Shown piece after piece: positions 43,130-54,730 of a stretch of DNA of 64,000 nucleotides. The position numbers were made by a program, and so were the translations under genes. Position 1 is the stretch's first letter, and each line of letters starts with the position of its first letter. The stretch covers positions 1 through 64,000 of the forward strand of contig JALBUN010000019.1 in assembly GCA_025174535.1 (NCBI GenBank). The letters are read 5' to 3'. This DNA is from Cantharellus purpuraceus (taxonomy: Eukaryota; Basidiomycota; Agaricomycetes; Cantharellales; Hydnaceae). The notes beneath the pieces were generated by a model. That model ran no database searches and was not told where the DNA came from. It saw nothing but the letters and a program-made list of their open reading frames with translations.

Positions 43130-45620
43130 AGACATCCGGGTTGCCGATAGTCCTAATCTTTTTCAGACGCCTGAATGCATCTCTCCGTGATGCCGTTGCT
43201 ATGTTCTGCGACTTTACTGGCGCCATCATCCATGACGAGTGATCAGAGGCTAGTGGACGAGACATCATATAGGTGCACACGTGTATTCTGTTTATAGACA
43301 CTGAAACTGGTGAAATATTGTATTCCACCTGTCCCAAGTTTAATCTAGCGCCCGTTCATGGCACCTCACTTCGTATGTTCCCCTATATCTGACATGCTAT
43401 GTATACTGAATCAGACTTCAATTCATAGATGCTCATGCTATTGTCAACATAGTGCCAAAGAACTTGACTACAGACAATGAATATAGTTCTGATATTTGCA
43501 ACATCACTCTGTGAAATTCAGTTTACCCTCACTGCTATTGGTAAGAATGTCCTATTTGCGAGTGTTCGACATAGTAGCCGAGATCACGCGGTGGAGACAG
43601 TTCCCTTCAATGCGATACTTGCGTAGCACAGACTTGCTGGGTCACATGTGCTGCACACGCCCTCTAACGAATCATCATCACTATGACCATGAGGTCAAAG
43701 TATTTTCAGCGTCATGGCTGTAGGCCAAGTGGTTCGTCGCTGTGGATACCAGGATGTTAGATGCACAAACAGTACTCCTAGAATTTCAGTATATATATGA
43801 GCCCCTTGTAGTGTTCTACCCATCGCATACTCGTATTCTAGCCCACTTGGTATACCTCTCCATCGACATGGCAGCTCAGACAGAACAGGCGGCAATTCAA
43901 GCAGCGTCAGATATGTGCGTCGCCTCTCACTATATGCGTCGTACTTTTTGAGTTTATTATCTGGCATCAGTATGACTGTGAATTACACCTTGATAGCTGC
44001 CCTCGGTGAGCCTAAGGCTCATGTGCGCAACCTATCTAACAGCTTCCCTGCTTAAAAAAGCTCTCCTTTTTTACGACATCTTTCTGGGATCTCACATGAG
44101 ATTCATTATGTGTGGAATAAACCGTTTAAACTGGGGACAGCCCTGTATTTTCTGGCGCGATACTCCATGCTATTGTTTCTCTCGCTACAAACATTTGGGC
44201 AATATTTCAACTTTACATCACTTGAGGTCTGTTCCTGTTGATGACTTTTGTTTATGCACATAGATGGCACAGTAGTAAGTTCAAGGGCAACCATTGTAAC
44301 GCAGAAATTCATACAAATTAGAACATGTGATGGGTTTGTTCAATTTCTGGATGTTCTTTTCATCCCCCCACTCATTGGTATTCAAGGTGATATGGGTTTT
44401 CCTTTGCAGCAATGGATCATTAACGACATTAATTATGCAGGGCTTCTACTGGCGCGGGCATATGCGGTTAGCAATCAGAAGAGGGCGGTATTGGTTGTTC
44501 TTGGAGTTCTCGGAGGTTGCGCCATCATATCATCACTGGTTTGGTACATGCCTGCATTTATGCGGACTTGCGTGACAGACGACTATTATAGGCAGTAGCA
44601 GTCTTGGATCGGTGTGACATCACCAGTGCACAACTCCACACTATCACCGGGTACGTACAGCATAGTCTCAAATGACCTGTGCTCAAAAGATTCACCAGAC
44701 GTAAGACAGGTAAAAATGATATTTACTATGACATGGTTCATTCCCTTCTTTTAGTTAATGACGTCGACTCGATCGCAGTCATATTGTTTGACACAGTAGC
44801 AGTTGCTGTGACACTCGCTGGCACACTCGGACGTGGAGAATTTATAAACAATCCACATGGAACAAGCTATCGCTGACACGTTTACTGGCCCAGCAAAGTA
44901 AGCTAGGACCTCAGTTACGGTAGAATTCTGACAGATAGACACAAATATTAGGTGTGATGAGATTCGGGTATTTCATCCACTATCACCGTCAACGAATCAT
45001 GAATTGATTGTTATCAGATTTGTATTGACCATCACTCTTGCTGACACGATCTTGCGATTGGTATGTGGATGTATCATTATCTATGCCATTTCTAACCGGA
45101 TGCACTAGACCTTGAGAGTACGTCACACATTGGTATCTGCTGCTGTGCCACTCCAACTTGTACTTTAACCTACACTTTCACCTGTGCTCGGACCTATTCA
45201 GGAGAGGTGAGTCGGAATACGGAATTTTAGACTTTCTACTAAAATATATGCAGCCTGTCAGCCATCATCATCTGCCGGTTCCACCTCGACCTCCAAAGGA
45301 GACATGTGCACCCCAACAGCACCACTTCCCCGGGGATCCCTACTATCTCTCTTGGTAGTTTCCATGCGGCCACGCAAAGCATTCACGACGCTGTGATGGC
45401 AGAATTTGGGGATTCACCCGTCAATGGAGGTGTTGGAACAGAAGCATCAAGGGATGTGGTCGGGTCCACAGAGTCGGATACGCCGGCAGAGACGTCAGAT
45501 AATGATATTGAGCTTGAAGAGATCCAGTTCTGGCCACAGGCAGCTCAGGAGGCGTAGTGGCGGACTATCTGCCCGTGTTCGGCTGGCTGATAGGACGAAT
45601 ATACATCGTTTCGCACTATT
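43130..45620 (+). repeat. Segmental duplication unit B
   Basis: Counterpart of 5380-7830 in the same orientation: about 700 bp of 5' flank plus the whole DUF6533 gene. Confidence 0.75.
43868..45557 (+). pseudogene. DUF6533 multi-pass membrane protein, copy B (probable frameshift)
   Basis: ATG at 43868 (MAAQTEQAAIQAASD), same intron positions as copy A: exon 1 ends before GTGCGTCGCC; exon 2 is MTVNYTLIAAL. The core reads ALLFYDIFLGS and then, only after a one-base shift near 44095, HEIHYVWNKPFKLGTALYFL and ARYSMLLFLSLQTF. Later exons are cleaner than in copy A: CDGFVQFLDVLFIPPLIGIQ, LLLARAYAVSNQKRAVLVVL, GGCAIISSLVWYMPAF. The last exon carries IICRFHLDLQ and an acidic tail to QAAQEA. The single-base shift makes this copy suspect; a splice variant or an assembly error is possible. 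Confidence 0.65.
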
Positions 45621-45764
45621 ACCCTGTCACTTGGAGGGCCGTGTGGGGGGTGTTTGAACATCTATTCACGTTAGTCACTGGAACGGTCTCCGAAAGGCCT
45701 ATATGCAGTGTAATTATTTTAATATTGGACAAGTCGGATCGAATTCCATAATATTCTCAATATG

Positions 45765-45850
45765 TACTCTGAGAATGCTGAAATTGTCGTCAGATGGATG
45801 AGACGTCCACGAAATATTGCGCGACGCCATCAAATATACCAAGTCCCACA
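45765..45850 (+). pseudogene. Second fragment of the G-alpha-like gene start
   Basis: Matches 41224-41290: MYSENAEIVVRWMRRPR against MFTKVFKNAAIAIKWMRRSR. It follows the DUF6533 copy B unit. Nothing recognisable follows it. Confidence 0.5.
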
Positions 45851-46229
45851 CAAAGCTTGTCCTGGAAACTAGCAGCAGCGTGCAACTTGGAAAGCAGCCT
45901 GAAACTGATGCATTGATGAGTGACAGTTTTGTTAGACGACCTCGAGCGGATCTCAGGGGTGTTGTTTCGAATACTTGTGCGGCGTAACTATTTTCGAAAC
46001 CTTATTAAACAGGCCCAATCATATTTCATTATATTATGAAGTTCTTCAGTCATTCATTCTACAGTAATCAAGTTACACTCCCTTTAGAAGGTTCCTTGAG
46101 GTACAAAATATAGCTCCGACACTTCCAGGGGATTATACATATGAGCGCTTCGGGAAAGACCCCGGAGCGGTCAAAGTGCAAAAGAGACAATACGACTACA
46201 TCTACCACGTTACACCTTACTGCTACTCA
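45851..46229. other. Intergenic, no gene seen
   Basis: 3' flank of the P450 pseudogene; no motif seen. Confidence 0.4.
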
Positions 46230-48701
46230 CATCACGGAGGTCACGGTGAGCGGCAGCTGAACCCGACCAGGTTCTCCTTTGACCCTAAAATAATCAGAAA
46301 GTCGTCAGACTTGGATAAAGACCGGAGGTTCGGTAATTCATACATAGGAGTCATCAATCCTGTGGCGCATCTGATGATCTCAGGATTTCCTGGAGCAGGA
46401 GAGAACTCAAAATTTTCGATAAATTCTGCGAGAACAGCTTGCATTTCAAGGATTCTGAAGGGACTGTCAAGCAGGACTGAGCATAACGTGGGGAACGTAC
46501 GTGAAGCGCCACCTAGGGAACAGATCACAGCTTTAGTCCTTCTCATGAGACTCGGGAAATAGATACGCACCCGATGCAGCTGCGTATCCCGCTACCGAAT
46601 GTCGCTCTACAATGGAAAAATACTTCCTTAGGTCGTTGATGCAAAGACCTGTCAATCCTGGACGCACAGATTGGACAATACCCCCAGACCCGTCTTCTGG
46701 TGGGTCCCTATTTCGTCTAGGAAACGCTCTGGCCGCCCAACATCTGCATCCTCTCCCCATACCGACTTCAGCCTATTTGTGACTGCTCAGCAATGACTGT
46801 AAAAAGTGAAATATTTGTATGAACCTATTGTACGCTGCAAGGGACAGAATCACTGCCTGCCCTTTGCTGATGGGGATGTTGGTTATGACCTCTCCCATAT
46901 TCGTCTTCAGAGGCGTTGAAAGGGGTAATACAGTTTAGCGAGAGGCCACATGTTGAAGCATTGTGAGAATCAGGTGGTATCGGAGTGTTTCCTAACCCGC
47001 AAGTAATCAGCCGGGGAACCTACTGGGTACAGACACATGGCAGAGAGCTCGCCTTCATAACGGCAAGAAGCCATTTCATGGAGTCCAGGTTAGCAATCGT
47101 GAGCTCACCATTTCCCCACTTTGAAGCATGCGCACTGGTTGCTCTTATCGCCTCTTAGACATGGGTCTGGATGTCCGGGTGTTTCAAAAGCTCATATAAA
47201 GCGCATGCTGAAGAAGCAGTCGTCTCTTTCCCTGTGATCATCAATGTCCTATATATCCATGCAAATGTCAAGGTCCCTGTCCACGTGTTGCAGACCAAGT
47301 ACAGCAATTGTGCCATCAACTCGGCTTTGCTAAGTCTCACATTCAGATCTTCAGACATGTTGGCCTTGACTGGTAAATGGAGTGTCAGGTCCCGTTTGCT
47401 AGCACAGATTAAGTTGTAACTACCACTTGTCAAGAATGCTCATTACATCCGTTCCACTTGCATTTTCCTTCTCAACAGGTTGTGAGTGTGCCTGTTGGAC
47501 AATCTTCTTGGTGACACGACCTGCCATGGTCGTGTACCTTTGAAACCTTCTCAGCTGTGGTGTCGGGAGTAGTCGGATGCTTGTCGCCAACCCAAGAGGA
47601 AGGTAACCCCAGAGTGTTTCAAAAGCGATCGAAAAGTCGGATCGTTTGAAAAGTGAATTGGCACTAGAATCACAGGTGTATTGAGCAACGACGCAGATCA
47701 ACAGAACGTAGTAATTACAAGAGATTTCGATACATGGTAGACAGTTCATTGTGTTTCTCATCTATGGCTCCAAAGTCATAATTAAAGGCGGCTGTTATAC
47801 ACAATATTCGTAAATTTCGAGAGGGTATTCAGCAAGTGGACTTACAGTGGCCCAGGGCATCCAAATGGCACGAGCAAGCCATGACTGAATGTCAAGAACA
47901 AGGGATGTGCTGCCATTCTGCGCCATCGACTCTTCCCATAGTTACAATCTGGTAATACACAACGATCATTAGCAATGAGATGCAAGAAGACAAAGTGAAT
48001 GAACCCTTTGCGAGGTGTGCTGAAAGAGTGGTAAAAACACCCGCAAAGCGCTGAAGGAAAATGCGGGAATCATGATTTTCCGGTGTCTGACATGATCAGC
48101 ACCTAACACCTCATTGTAAGCACCGCTGCCGTCAACACGGGTAAGATGGGAAGGGACCTTGGGCGTATGCAATTCCCTCTCCCAGTGTCATTTTCGTTGC
48201 TGCAATATTCTGCTTTGAGGTGGGGAAGTTGTAACCATCCACGTTGAGAACATTATGTATGACCTGCATCGAAGGCCCACGATTGGCTCGGACTCAACGC
48301 AAAATCGTTAGATGAGCAATGCACTTTAGGGTCGGCCGTAAACAGAACATCTACCTAGTATTATGAAAGACTGAGATAGAAACACGTTGGTGGTGGGATT
48401 CGAAGGACCCACCCACAATGCACCCTTGATTCTCAGAGCGGTGCCATATTTGTTGGTCCATGCAAATTCTGCTTCTCCAATATTGTCTGGCCGAACGATT
48501 TCGGGGAGATTTCCTGTGGGTAACAGTGAGCACATGTATTGCTCACATTGTGTTGATAGTTTGCATACCGACCAGCCACGGGCCAGGATGAGGACCGGGG
48601 AGGTGTAAAATTGAGTGAGCACGGGCCCTGCGCTCTAGGGCCCGCACAAGAACAAAAAGAACCAACAATATTCCGATAGGCAGGAGATAAGAGAATGCCA
48701 T
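46230..48701 (-). pseudogene. Cytochrome P450, decayed paralog
   Basis: ATG at 48701 opens MAFSYLLPIGILLVLFVLV (membrane anchor) and LPGPHPGPWLVGN. Matching exons follow the intact P450 at 49568: ADHVRHRKIMIPAFSFSALR, FNYDFGAIDEKHNELSTMYR, an altered I-helix ITGKETTAS, VWGEDADV..PERFLDE, and a heme exon reading TFGSGIRSCIG (FxxGxRxCxG retained) then WRF and ILEMQAVLAEFIENFEF. Lesions: TAA after HTSQRL near 47950, a one-base loss near 47845 before LDALG, and TAA after DIQTHV near 47160. Most introns are still in the places used by the intact gene, so inactivation is fairly recent. It is head-to-head with the intact copy. Confidence 0.9.
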
Positions 48702-49196
48702 GGTGAGTCGAAACTCTTCTTCTCAGTGCTTTGATGGATTTCTCTTATGGCTTCATTTGTGGCAGCCGAGTGCCAAGTAATCGGAGCGCACAGGACCTCT
48801 TCACGAACCTTTCAATATCACAAGCTGTATCAATCTATCGGTCAAGCCACAAGGGGGGCAGATACCATCTTTGTTTCATGGACGAATGATGATGCGGCAG
48901 TATATGTATAACCAAACGCTTTCATTCCTTGAAGAAAGTTGCCAAGTATTGGCGCATGGGTATGAATGCAAGGTCTCTAAGGTTGCCTAGGTTCCTGGCG
49001 ACAAAGAGGACTGATTGAAGATATGACTGCGGCATCCTCTCCACGGCCGGGGTAGTAGGATGTAGTTAAAGACACGTATCGCCGTTACAGGAAGGGTGAA
49101 CAGCAAAGTTTTGAATTCCAACTGCATTAGCGTACTATGCCGATAGTCCCTCGGTTCTTCCGCCGGAGTATTGACCAATCCGAAGAAGAACTTCCA

Positions 49197-49379
49197 AACG
49201 TAGCGGATCGCAGCCAGTCTGACAGCGGCCGGAGGTTTGGTAGCAAATGTGCATATCAACGTAGCGGATCGCAGCCAGTCTGACAGTGGCCGGAAGTTTG
49301 GTAGCAAATGTGCATATAAACGTAGCGGATCGCAGCCAGTCTGACAGCGGCCGGAGGTTTGGTAACAAATGTGCATATT
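49197..49379. repeat. 61-bp minisatellite (3 units) between the two P450 genes
   Basis: Units start at 49197, 49258 and 49319, each beginning AACGTAGCGGATCGCAGCCA and ending GTGCATAT. They differ at a few positions only. Each holds a CGGCCG-type GC palindrome region. It lies in the shared intergenic region of the divergent pair, about 190 bp from the intact gene's start. Confidence 0.95.
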
Positions 49380-49525
49380 TGTCCACAGATTTGGCACGTC
49401 GGCCCCGCCGGCCGGCGGTCAACAATAGCGAACCAATGATGGCGATGCTATGAGAACACGCGCACACTCCCTGACCTATGTAGTTCTCACCAAGGAGTTT
49501 GCTCGCCGTTCGACACTGCCAAACC

Positions 49526-49533
49526 TATATAAG
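49526..49533 (+). promoter_or_regulatory. TATA box of the intact P450 gene
   Basis: TATATAAG, 42 nt before the ATG at 49568. An out-of-frame upstream ATG (49549) lies between them and could reduce translation. Confidence 0.6.
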
Positions 49534-49567
49534 CCGGTGGAAAGGAATATGACGGCTCAAAGTCAAA

Positions 49568-52019
49568 ATGATCTCCGTCCTTTTCTCAGTCGCGGCGTTT
49601 CTGGCTGCAGTCTCTTTATTCCTCAATTTTCACCGTCGCCTTCGGGAACATTCCATCGCATATCTCCCAGGGCCTCCCCGAGGCTCATGGCTCGCTGGTA
49701 ATACTCTGTCTCTCCTTCCGTCCCCCCTACCCACTCGTTAGGCAGGGAATATTCCAGCATTCGCCCGAACAAAGGAAGTCGGTGATGCTGACTTTGCATG
49801 GACACGAGAGTTTGGGAGCGCCATGCGCATCAAGGGAATATTTGGCGTTAAGTGTATCTGAAATCTTCCCGTTGCAAGCATCATGTTGAACTCGGATGCC
49901 GATTTCAGAGGGACCTGTTGTTCACTGCCGACCCTAAGGTCCCGACGTCACGATTCTACCGAATGAAAGGCTAACAAAACGCAGGCATTACAATATGTTC
50001 TCAATACACCTGGTTATCAATTTCCAAAACCTTCCGTGACTCGAGCAGGCATTGCACTCACGACTGGAAAAGGGATTGTTTGGGCTGAAGGTTCCCTTTT
50101 GCTCTAGACGTAATTCACGAGTCTCACCTTCTAGCTTCCACCTTTGCAGGGATGCAACACTCGCGTCAAAGAAAAATAATGAACCCTGCCTTCTCGTACA
50201 GCGCACTGAGGGATTTTCTTCCTGTTTTTCACCACACTGCGCAAAAGGTGATCTGTGGTTTCTCCCGTGGCTAGCACAACGCTTGACCCATTTTTAGACC
50301 GTAATTAAGCTGAAGGAGCACATAAATCAAAGTGGACACCTTTCTGCTATTGTCAATATCCCCGCTTGGCTTGCTCGAACTACTTTGGACGCTCTCGGAA
50401 CCGGTGTGTGTTTTATCGCACACTAGGGAATATGTACTAGGTGCTGATCGCGTCGATTCGTAGCGGCATTTGATTATCAGTTCCAAGCAATCGACGAAGG
50501 TTCCAGCAATAAACTCTCTAGTGCCTATGAAAATCTATTGTTTGTTGACATAAAATACCACGCTCCTCGTATGCTCACGTTGAATTTGCAGCGCGGATGC
50601 ATTCCTGAATCGCTCAGATATGAGACTTGCCGTCGAGGCTATAATGGGAATGCTTCCTCAATGGCTGCTCGCTCTTGCGCAACGCATTCCATCTAAGCGG
50701 TTGCTGAGGCTACAGAATTATATGAAAGTGACCCGTGAAGTTGCGCAAGCCCTTCTAGATCGCCAGGTGACTTCCCATGCACAAGGTAAAGCCGGTTCCA
50801 AGGACGTCATGAGTATCCTCAGTAAGTTGGGCTCAGTTTGTGGTCATGCACTGACCTGTTGTACCCACCGGCGTTTCAGTTAGAGCGAACCTATCCGAGG
50901 ATCCAAAGACAAAGCTCGATAACGAAGAAATCCTGTCTCAGCTCACGTGATAATTTTTCCATACTTATAGTGTGAGCTTCTATTGATTTCTCTCAATCAG
51001 TACGTTATTCCTTGCTGGACATGAAACGACCGCTTCGACACTCTGTTGGGTATTGTTAGAACTGTCCAGACACCCTGATGTTCAGAGTAAGGTCCGTGAC
51101 GAGATTCAGGCGACTCGTGCACAGGCAGCGAAACGAGGGGATGGTGAATTGAGTGTGGCAGATCTGGATTCTATGAAGTATCTTGTTGCGGTGATGAAGG
51201 TAACATCCTCGTGTTTGTCCTCATTGGTGTCATATCAACCAGAATGTCTATCTGTTTTACAGGAAACGCTTAGATATCATCCTATTGTTCACGCAATTAC
51301 ACGGGAAGCCGCTCGCGATGATGTAATTCCGTTGGAAATACCGCAAAAGACAAAGACGGGGAAAACCATCACCAGCATTCCCGTGAGCAAGGGACAGCGA
51401 ATCTTCCTATCCATCGCTGCATATAACAGGCGAGTTATTGTTTTCTCGTGTTCCGATTTGATAGTCCTAAAATGCACCTTTACAAGGCTCAAATCTGTAT
51501 GGGGAGATGATGCAGATGAATGGAGACCTGAGCGCTTCCTTGAAGCGGTCGAGGCTAACCAGAAGTCCAACCTGGGGGTCGTCTCGAACATGTGCGAGGA
51601 TCTCTCTGTTTTGTGAGTGTGTAAAACGATACTAAAATGTAGCAGTGCAACATTTAGCAGCGGTCTACGCAATTGCATCGGGTAAGTCCCACTGAATGTC
51701 TGCTGCAAGTCCGATGCTGATTTCATGTAGATGGAGATTCGCGTGCGTGTGATCCATCATCTGCGCATGATCTCTCCTTATAACTCTATGAACCGACAGA
51801 TTAATTGAGATGCAAGCGATCCTGGTCGAGCTGCTCGAGAACCTTGAATTTTCACCAGCTCCGGGAAATATCAAGATCATCAGGGGAGCCACAGGAATCA
51901 TGACCCCCATGTGAGCTAATGTTTCATCACACCTTTGCCCAAGATTGACTTGTTATTCTAGGGTAGAAGGGTCAAATACCGGTCACACGGAACTCCCATT
52001 AACAATTACCCCGATTTGA
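49568..52019 (+). CDS. Cytochrome P450 monooxygenase, intact (543 aa, 16 exons)
   Basis: Heme-thiolate monooxygenase, probably ER-anchored. Exons: 49568-49697, 49746-49846, 49909-49938, 49985-50090, 50150-50247, 50298-50403, 50464-50539, 50592-50821, 50880-50946, 51001-51199, 51263-51429, 51487-51591, 51646-51681, 51731-51742, 51800-51910, 51962-52019; all join in frame. An N-terminal anchor (FSVAAFLAAVSLFL) is followed by LPGPPRGSWL. The I-helix AGHETT is at residues 320-325, ExxR (ETLR) at 382-385, RPERF at 450-454, and the heme loop FSSGLRNCIG at 475-484 with ligand Cys482. The length fits the family. The intron at 51430 begins GC; exon 14 is 12 nt. A decayed paralog lies head-to-head. Substrate unknown. 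Confidence 0.92.
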
Positions 52020-52789
52020 AGCTGACTTGTCAACACTGCTTTGTGATGTGTACTGCGCTATTCACCTATTTGATTTCCATTGTACGCTCCGCCTAATTTC
52101 TATATCTTTTATACACTTCAGGGGATAGTCATATGTGATGGTGGAGGTCAATACGGATTCAGATGCCTTTGCAAAGACCATTGAGTATTGGCACGCGATC
52201 TGATAGATTAGTACACATTCACCTCGAACTCCCCTTGGTTCGGAAACTCCGTCAGATTATCAAGTAAACAAAGTGCTGGCGGTAAACACGCTGTCTGAAG
52301 GAGCGCACGCAACTACAGCCATCTTTATGGCATCTATGTTCGCTCAAGTGGATCGAAGCAACCTGCTACTGTTTGAATGGCTTTCCTAATATCCTGTATC
52401 CCTTAAATTCTGTAGTAGTTGGGAGTGACCTGGGATACCTCGTGGTCAACAGGAGCGATGCGTGTGGCGCGCGAGAAAAGTTGACGTACAAACCAGAACA
52501 TGATGACATGTTTGCTGTAGCCGATGCTCCGTCGTTTGAACACCTGCACTCTAAAATGGCTTTATCTATTACAGTACTTAATCATTACACTCCATAGTTT
52601 AGCAAGATGAAATAGACCAGGTTACAACAAGTACTATGGGGGCCAAATGCAATAGCAGCCTTCAAGTGCTGGATTTGGAATTTGAAAAGATACCTACAAC
52701 AGTTACATTGTGTTTTGAAAGATCAACCCCTCAGACATGCAACCAAGCTCATCACCAGAATTAATCAGCAAGATCCACCCCATTATACT
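52020..52789. other. No gene seen
   Basis: 3' flank of the P450 gene; short frames only. Confidence 0.4.
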
Positions 52790-53245
52790 TGGCCCACTCT
52801 CTGAAATTACTGACCAGCCAGTTCTCTGTTGTTGACCAGTCTCTACTTCACCATGTTTGGCCAATACAATCCATGGTCAAGTTTTGTGTCATGAAGTCAC
52901 CCTCTTCAGGTGCCATGTCCAGATTGCAGAGGAATATTTGTTGCATGCACATCAGACAATAGACAAAATGGTGATCTGGGTGTTCAAGATGGTGAGGTTT
53001 GTCAAGGGCCAACTGCAGATTGTATATGCAGTGAAGGGAGTGGTATGCTCCAGATATAAAGTGGAATTGATAGGGACCCAAGTGATCAAAGCCAATTCTG
53101 AATTGCTTCTTATAGAGTGTCTCCCAGTTTGGATAACTGTCATTATCAGAAAGGCTGAAGTGGGATGACTTGCTGAGTGTCATTTCAATGGTAGAAATTT
53201 TGCCAAGAGGATAGTCATTGAAAAGGTGTTGGGGTATATGAAGTT
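52790..53245 (-). pseudogene. Second UstYa-like (DUF3328) fragment
   Basis: The frame reads NDYPLGKISTIEMTLSKSS, then HFSLSDNDSYPNWETLY, GFDHLGPYQFHFISG, AYHSLHC (first UstYa motif), DHHFVYCLMCMQQIFLCN (second motif region) and GDFMTQNLTMDC. A TGA interrupts the conserved C-terminal block (TW stop SRDWSTTENWLVSNF). The membrane anchor exon is missing; retroelement sequence lies beyond about 53250. It is related to, but clearly distinct from, the copy at 27263-27981. Confidence 0.75.
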
Positions 53246-54730
53246 CTAAACTACTTCAAATAAGGACTATTATTCAGTAGTCCAAAGGCATTTCAAATGT
53301 TCTAATGAATGTACTTATATTTCACATTTTTGTGTATTTGAGCCCACAAGTATACACAATGGGTCAGTTGCTAATATAATAGGTCATATGACCTCAAAGA
53401 GCACTTGCATGCGAGCAAACAATGCATAGAGTTCATGCACTTCAGCCAAAAGTGGCCACAGAAGGTTCCAACACCTTCCTGGACCTTCCACAAGGTTCTT
53501 CAGCCGTCTTTTTTCCTTCTAGAGGCTTCCCTAAGCCTCAGGAATATTCTCTAATTAGTTACATAAGCTAGATAGCCCATGTATATAAAAAGGGCTGCAA
53601 CAGCAATGCAATAAATAATATCTTTTTACCATACACACACAGCAGTGTCTACTCAAGCATTGAGTAATCATCACATAAGCAGCATGCTTGTATCAGCTGC
53701 TCTCAAGATCTATTAGCTTTGATTGACTCTTGGAGAAGCCAGAAGCTATTATATTACAAGCTGTTATGACTATATTCATTAACACCCAGATCCCTGTCCA
53801 ATCCACTCAGATCCCCATGCACATGAAATCTATACTTCATTTGGAAACCATCACATCTCCATTTATCTGTCTGATTGTCACCACCAATTTCACTCATCTG
53901 CCTCCAGTTCCAATTGATGCATCAGCATCACCATAGGACAGACATCCATCCCCATCGGACTCAGACATATCCACATAAGGCCGTCAGCCTCAGAGACCCA
54001 TCACTGGAGTAATTAGATTTCAAATATGTATTTAAGTTGCCCAACTGGGGACTTCATTCCTCAGTTTGAATATCAAATCACACCTAGCTCCTAAGTCTGA
54101 TCCTAACTATCTAAGTCATACTCCATCCCTGAAATCTCAGACACCAGTATTAGTGAGGGCACACATAAGCTGAAGCCAAGTCCATTTCAACCTCCACAAT
54201 GCACCCCAATTCCCGCTCTGACTCCAACCGTCACTCCAACCATCACTCCAACCATCACTCCAACCATCACTCCAATCATCACTCCAACCGTCACTCCAAC
54301 CATCACTCCAACCATCACTCCAATCATCACTCCAACCGTCACTCCAACCATCACTCCAACCATCACTCCAATCATCACTCCAACCGTCACTCCAACCATC
54401 ACTCCAACCATCACTCCAATCATCACTCCAACCGTCACTCCAACCATCACTCCAACCATCACTCCAATCATCACTCCAACCGTCACTCCAACCCCCAATC
54501 AGACCTAGTGCGTAACAGTATATTTGAACTGCCATACTCACTCCTACCAATGCCACGATCCACTGCCAATTCTGAACGCACACAAACTGTCAATGTTTTG
54601 AAATCTACAAAATTATGGTGTTAGGGCAAACTCTAAATCACCACAATTCCATGAATGAACAGCTGAGAAGAATATCAAATGCAGCACAACTCCAGAAATG
54701 AGTTAACATTTGTACTTTGGTTACAATCCT
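53246..54730 (+). mobile_element. LTR-type element fragment (E2-related), promoter and leader
   Basis: 53750-54600 is the reverse complement of 39310-40020, with indels. The upstream part (about 53332-53759) looks like an LTR: TGTGTATTTG at the start, CATGTATATAAAAAGGGCTGC as promoter near 53580, AATAAATAATATC downstream, and a TATTACA end. It differs from the E2 LTR at 40020-40382, so the two elements share a leader but not an LTR. No coding domain is present. Confidence 0.5.
54222..54493. repeat. 12-bp minisatellite with 48-bp higher-order units
   Basis: About 22 units of CATCACTCCAAC with two regular variants (CGTC.. and ..CAAT). The variants recur every four units, so 48-bp blocks were duplicated about five times. 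The related region at about 39430-39480 has no array, so it expanded after the element copies separated. Frames on both strands stay open (HSNHHSN on plus, WSDGWSD on minus) only because the period is a multiple of three. Confidence 0.95.

Noticed and set aside
48395..48415. CTTCGAATCCCACC (minus) resembles a tRNA T-arm
   Set aside because: It lies in a P450 pseudogene intron and lacks the paired stem and the rest of a tRNA.
54137..54624. Open frames over the minisatellite on both strands
   Set aside because: Openness follows from a 12-bp period free of stops; no start context or conserved flanking protein.
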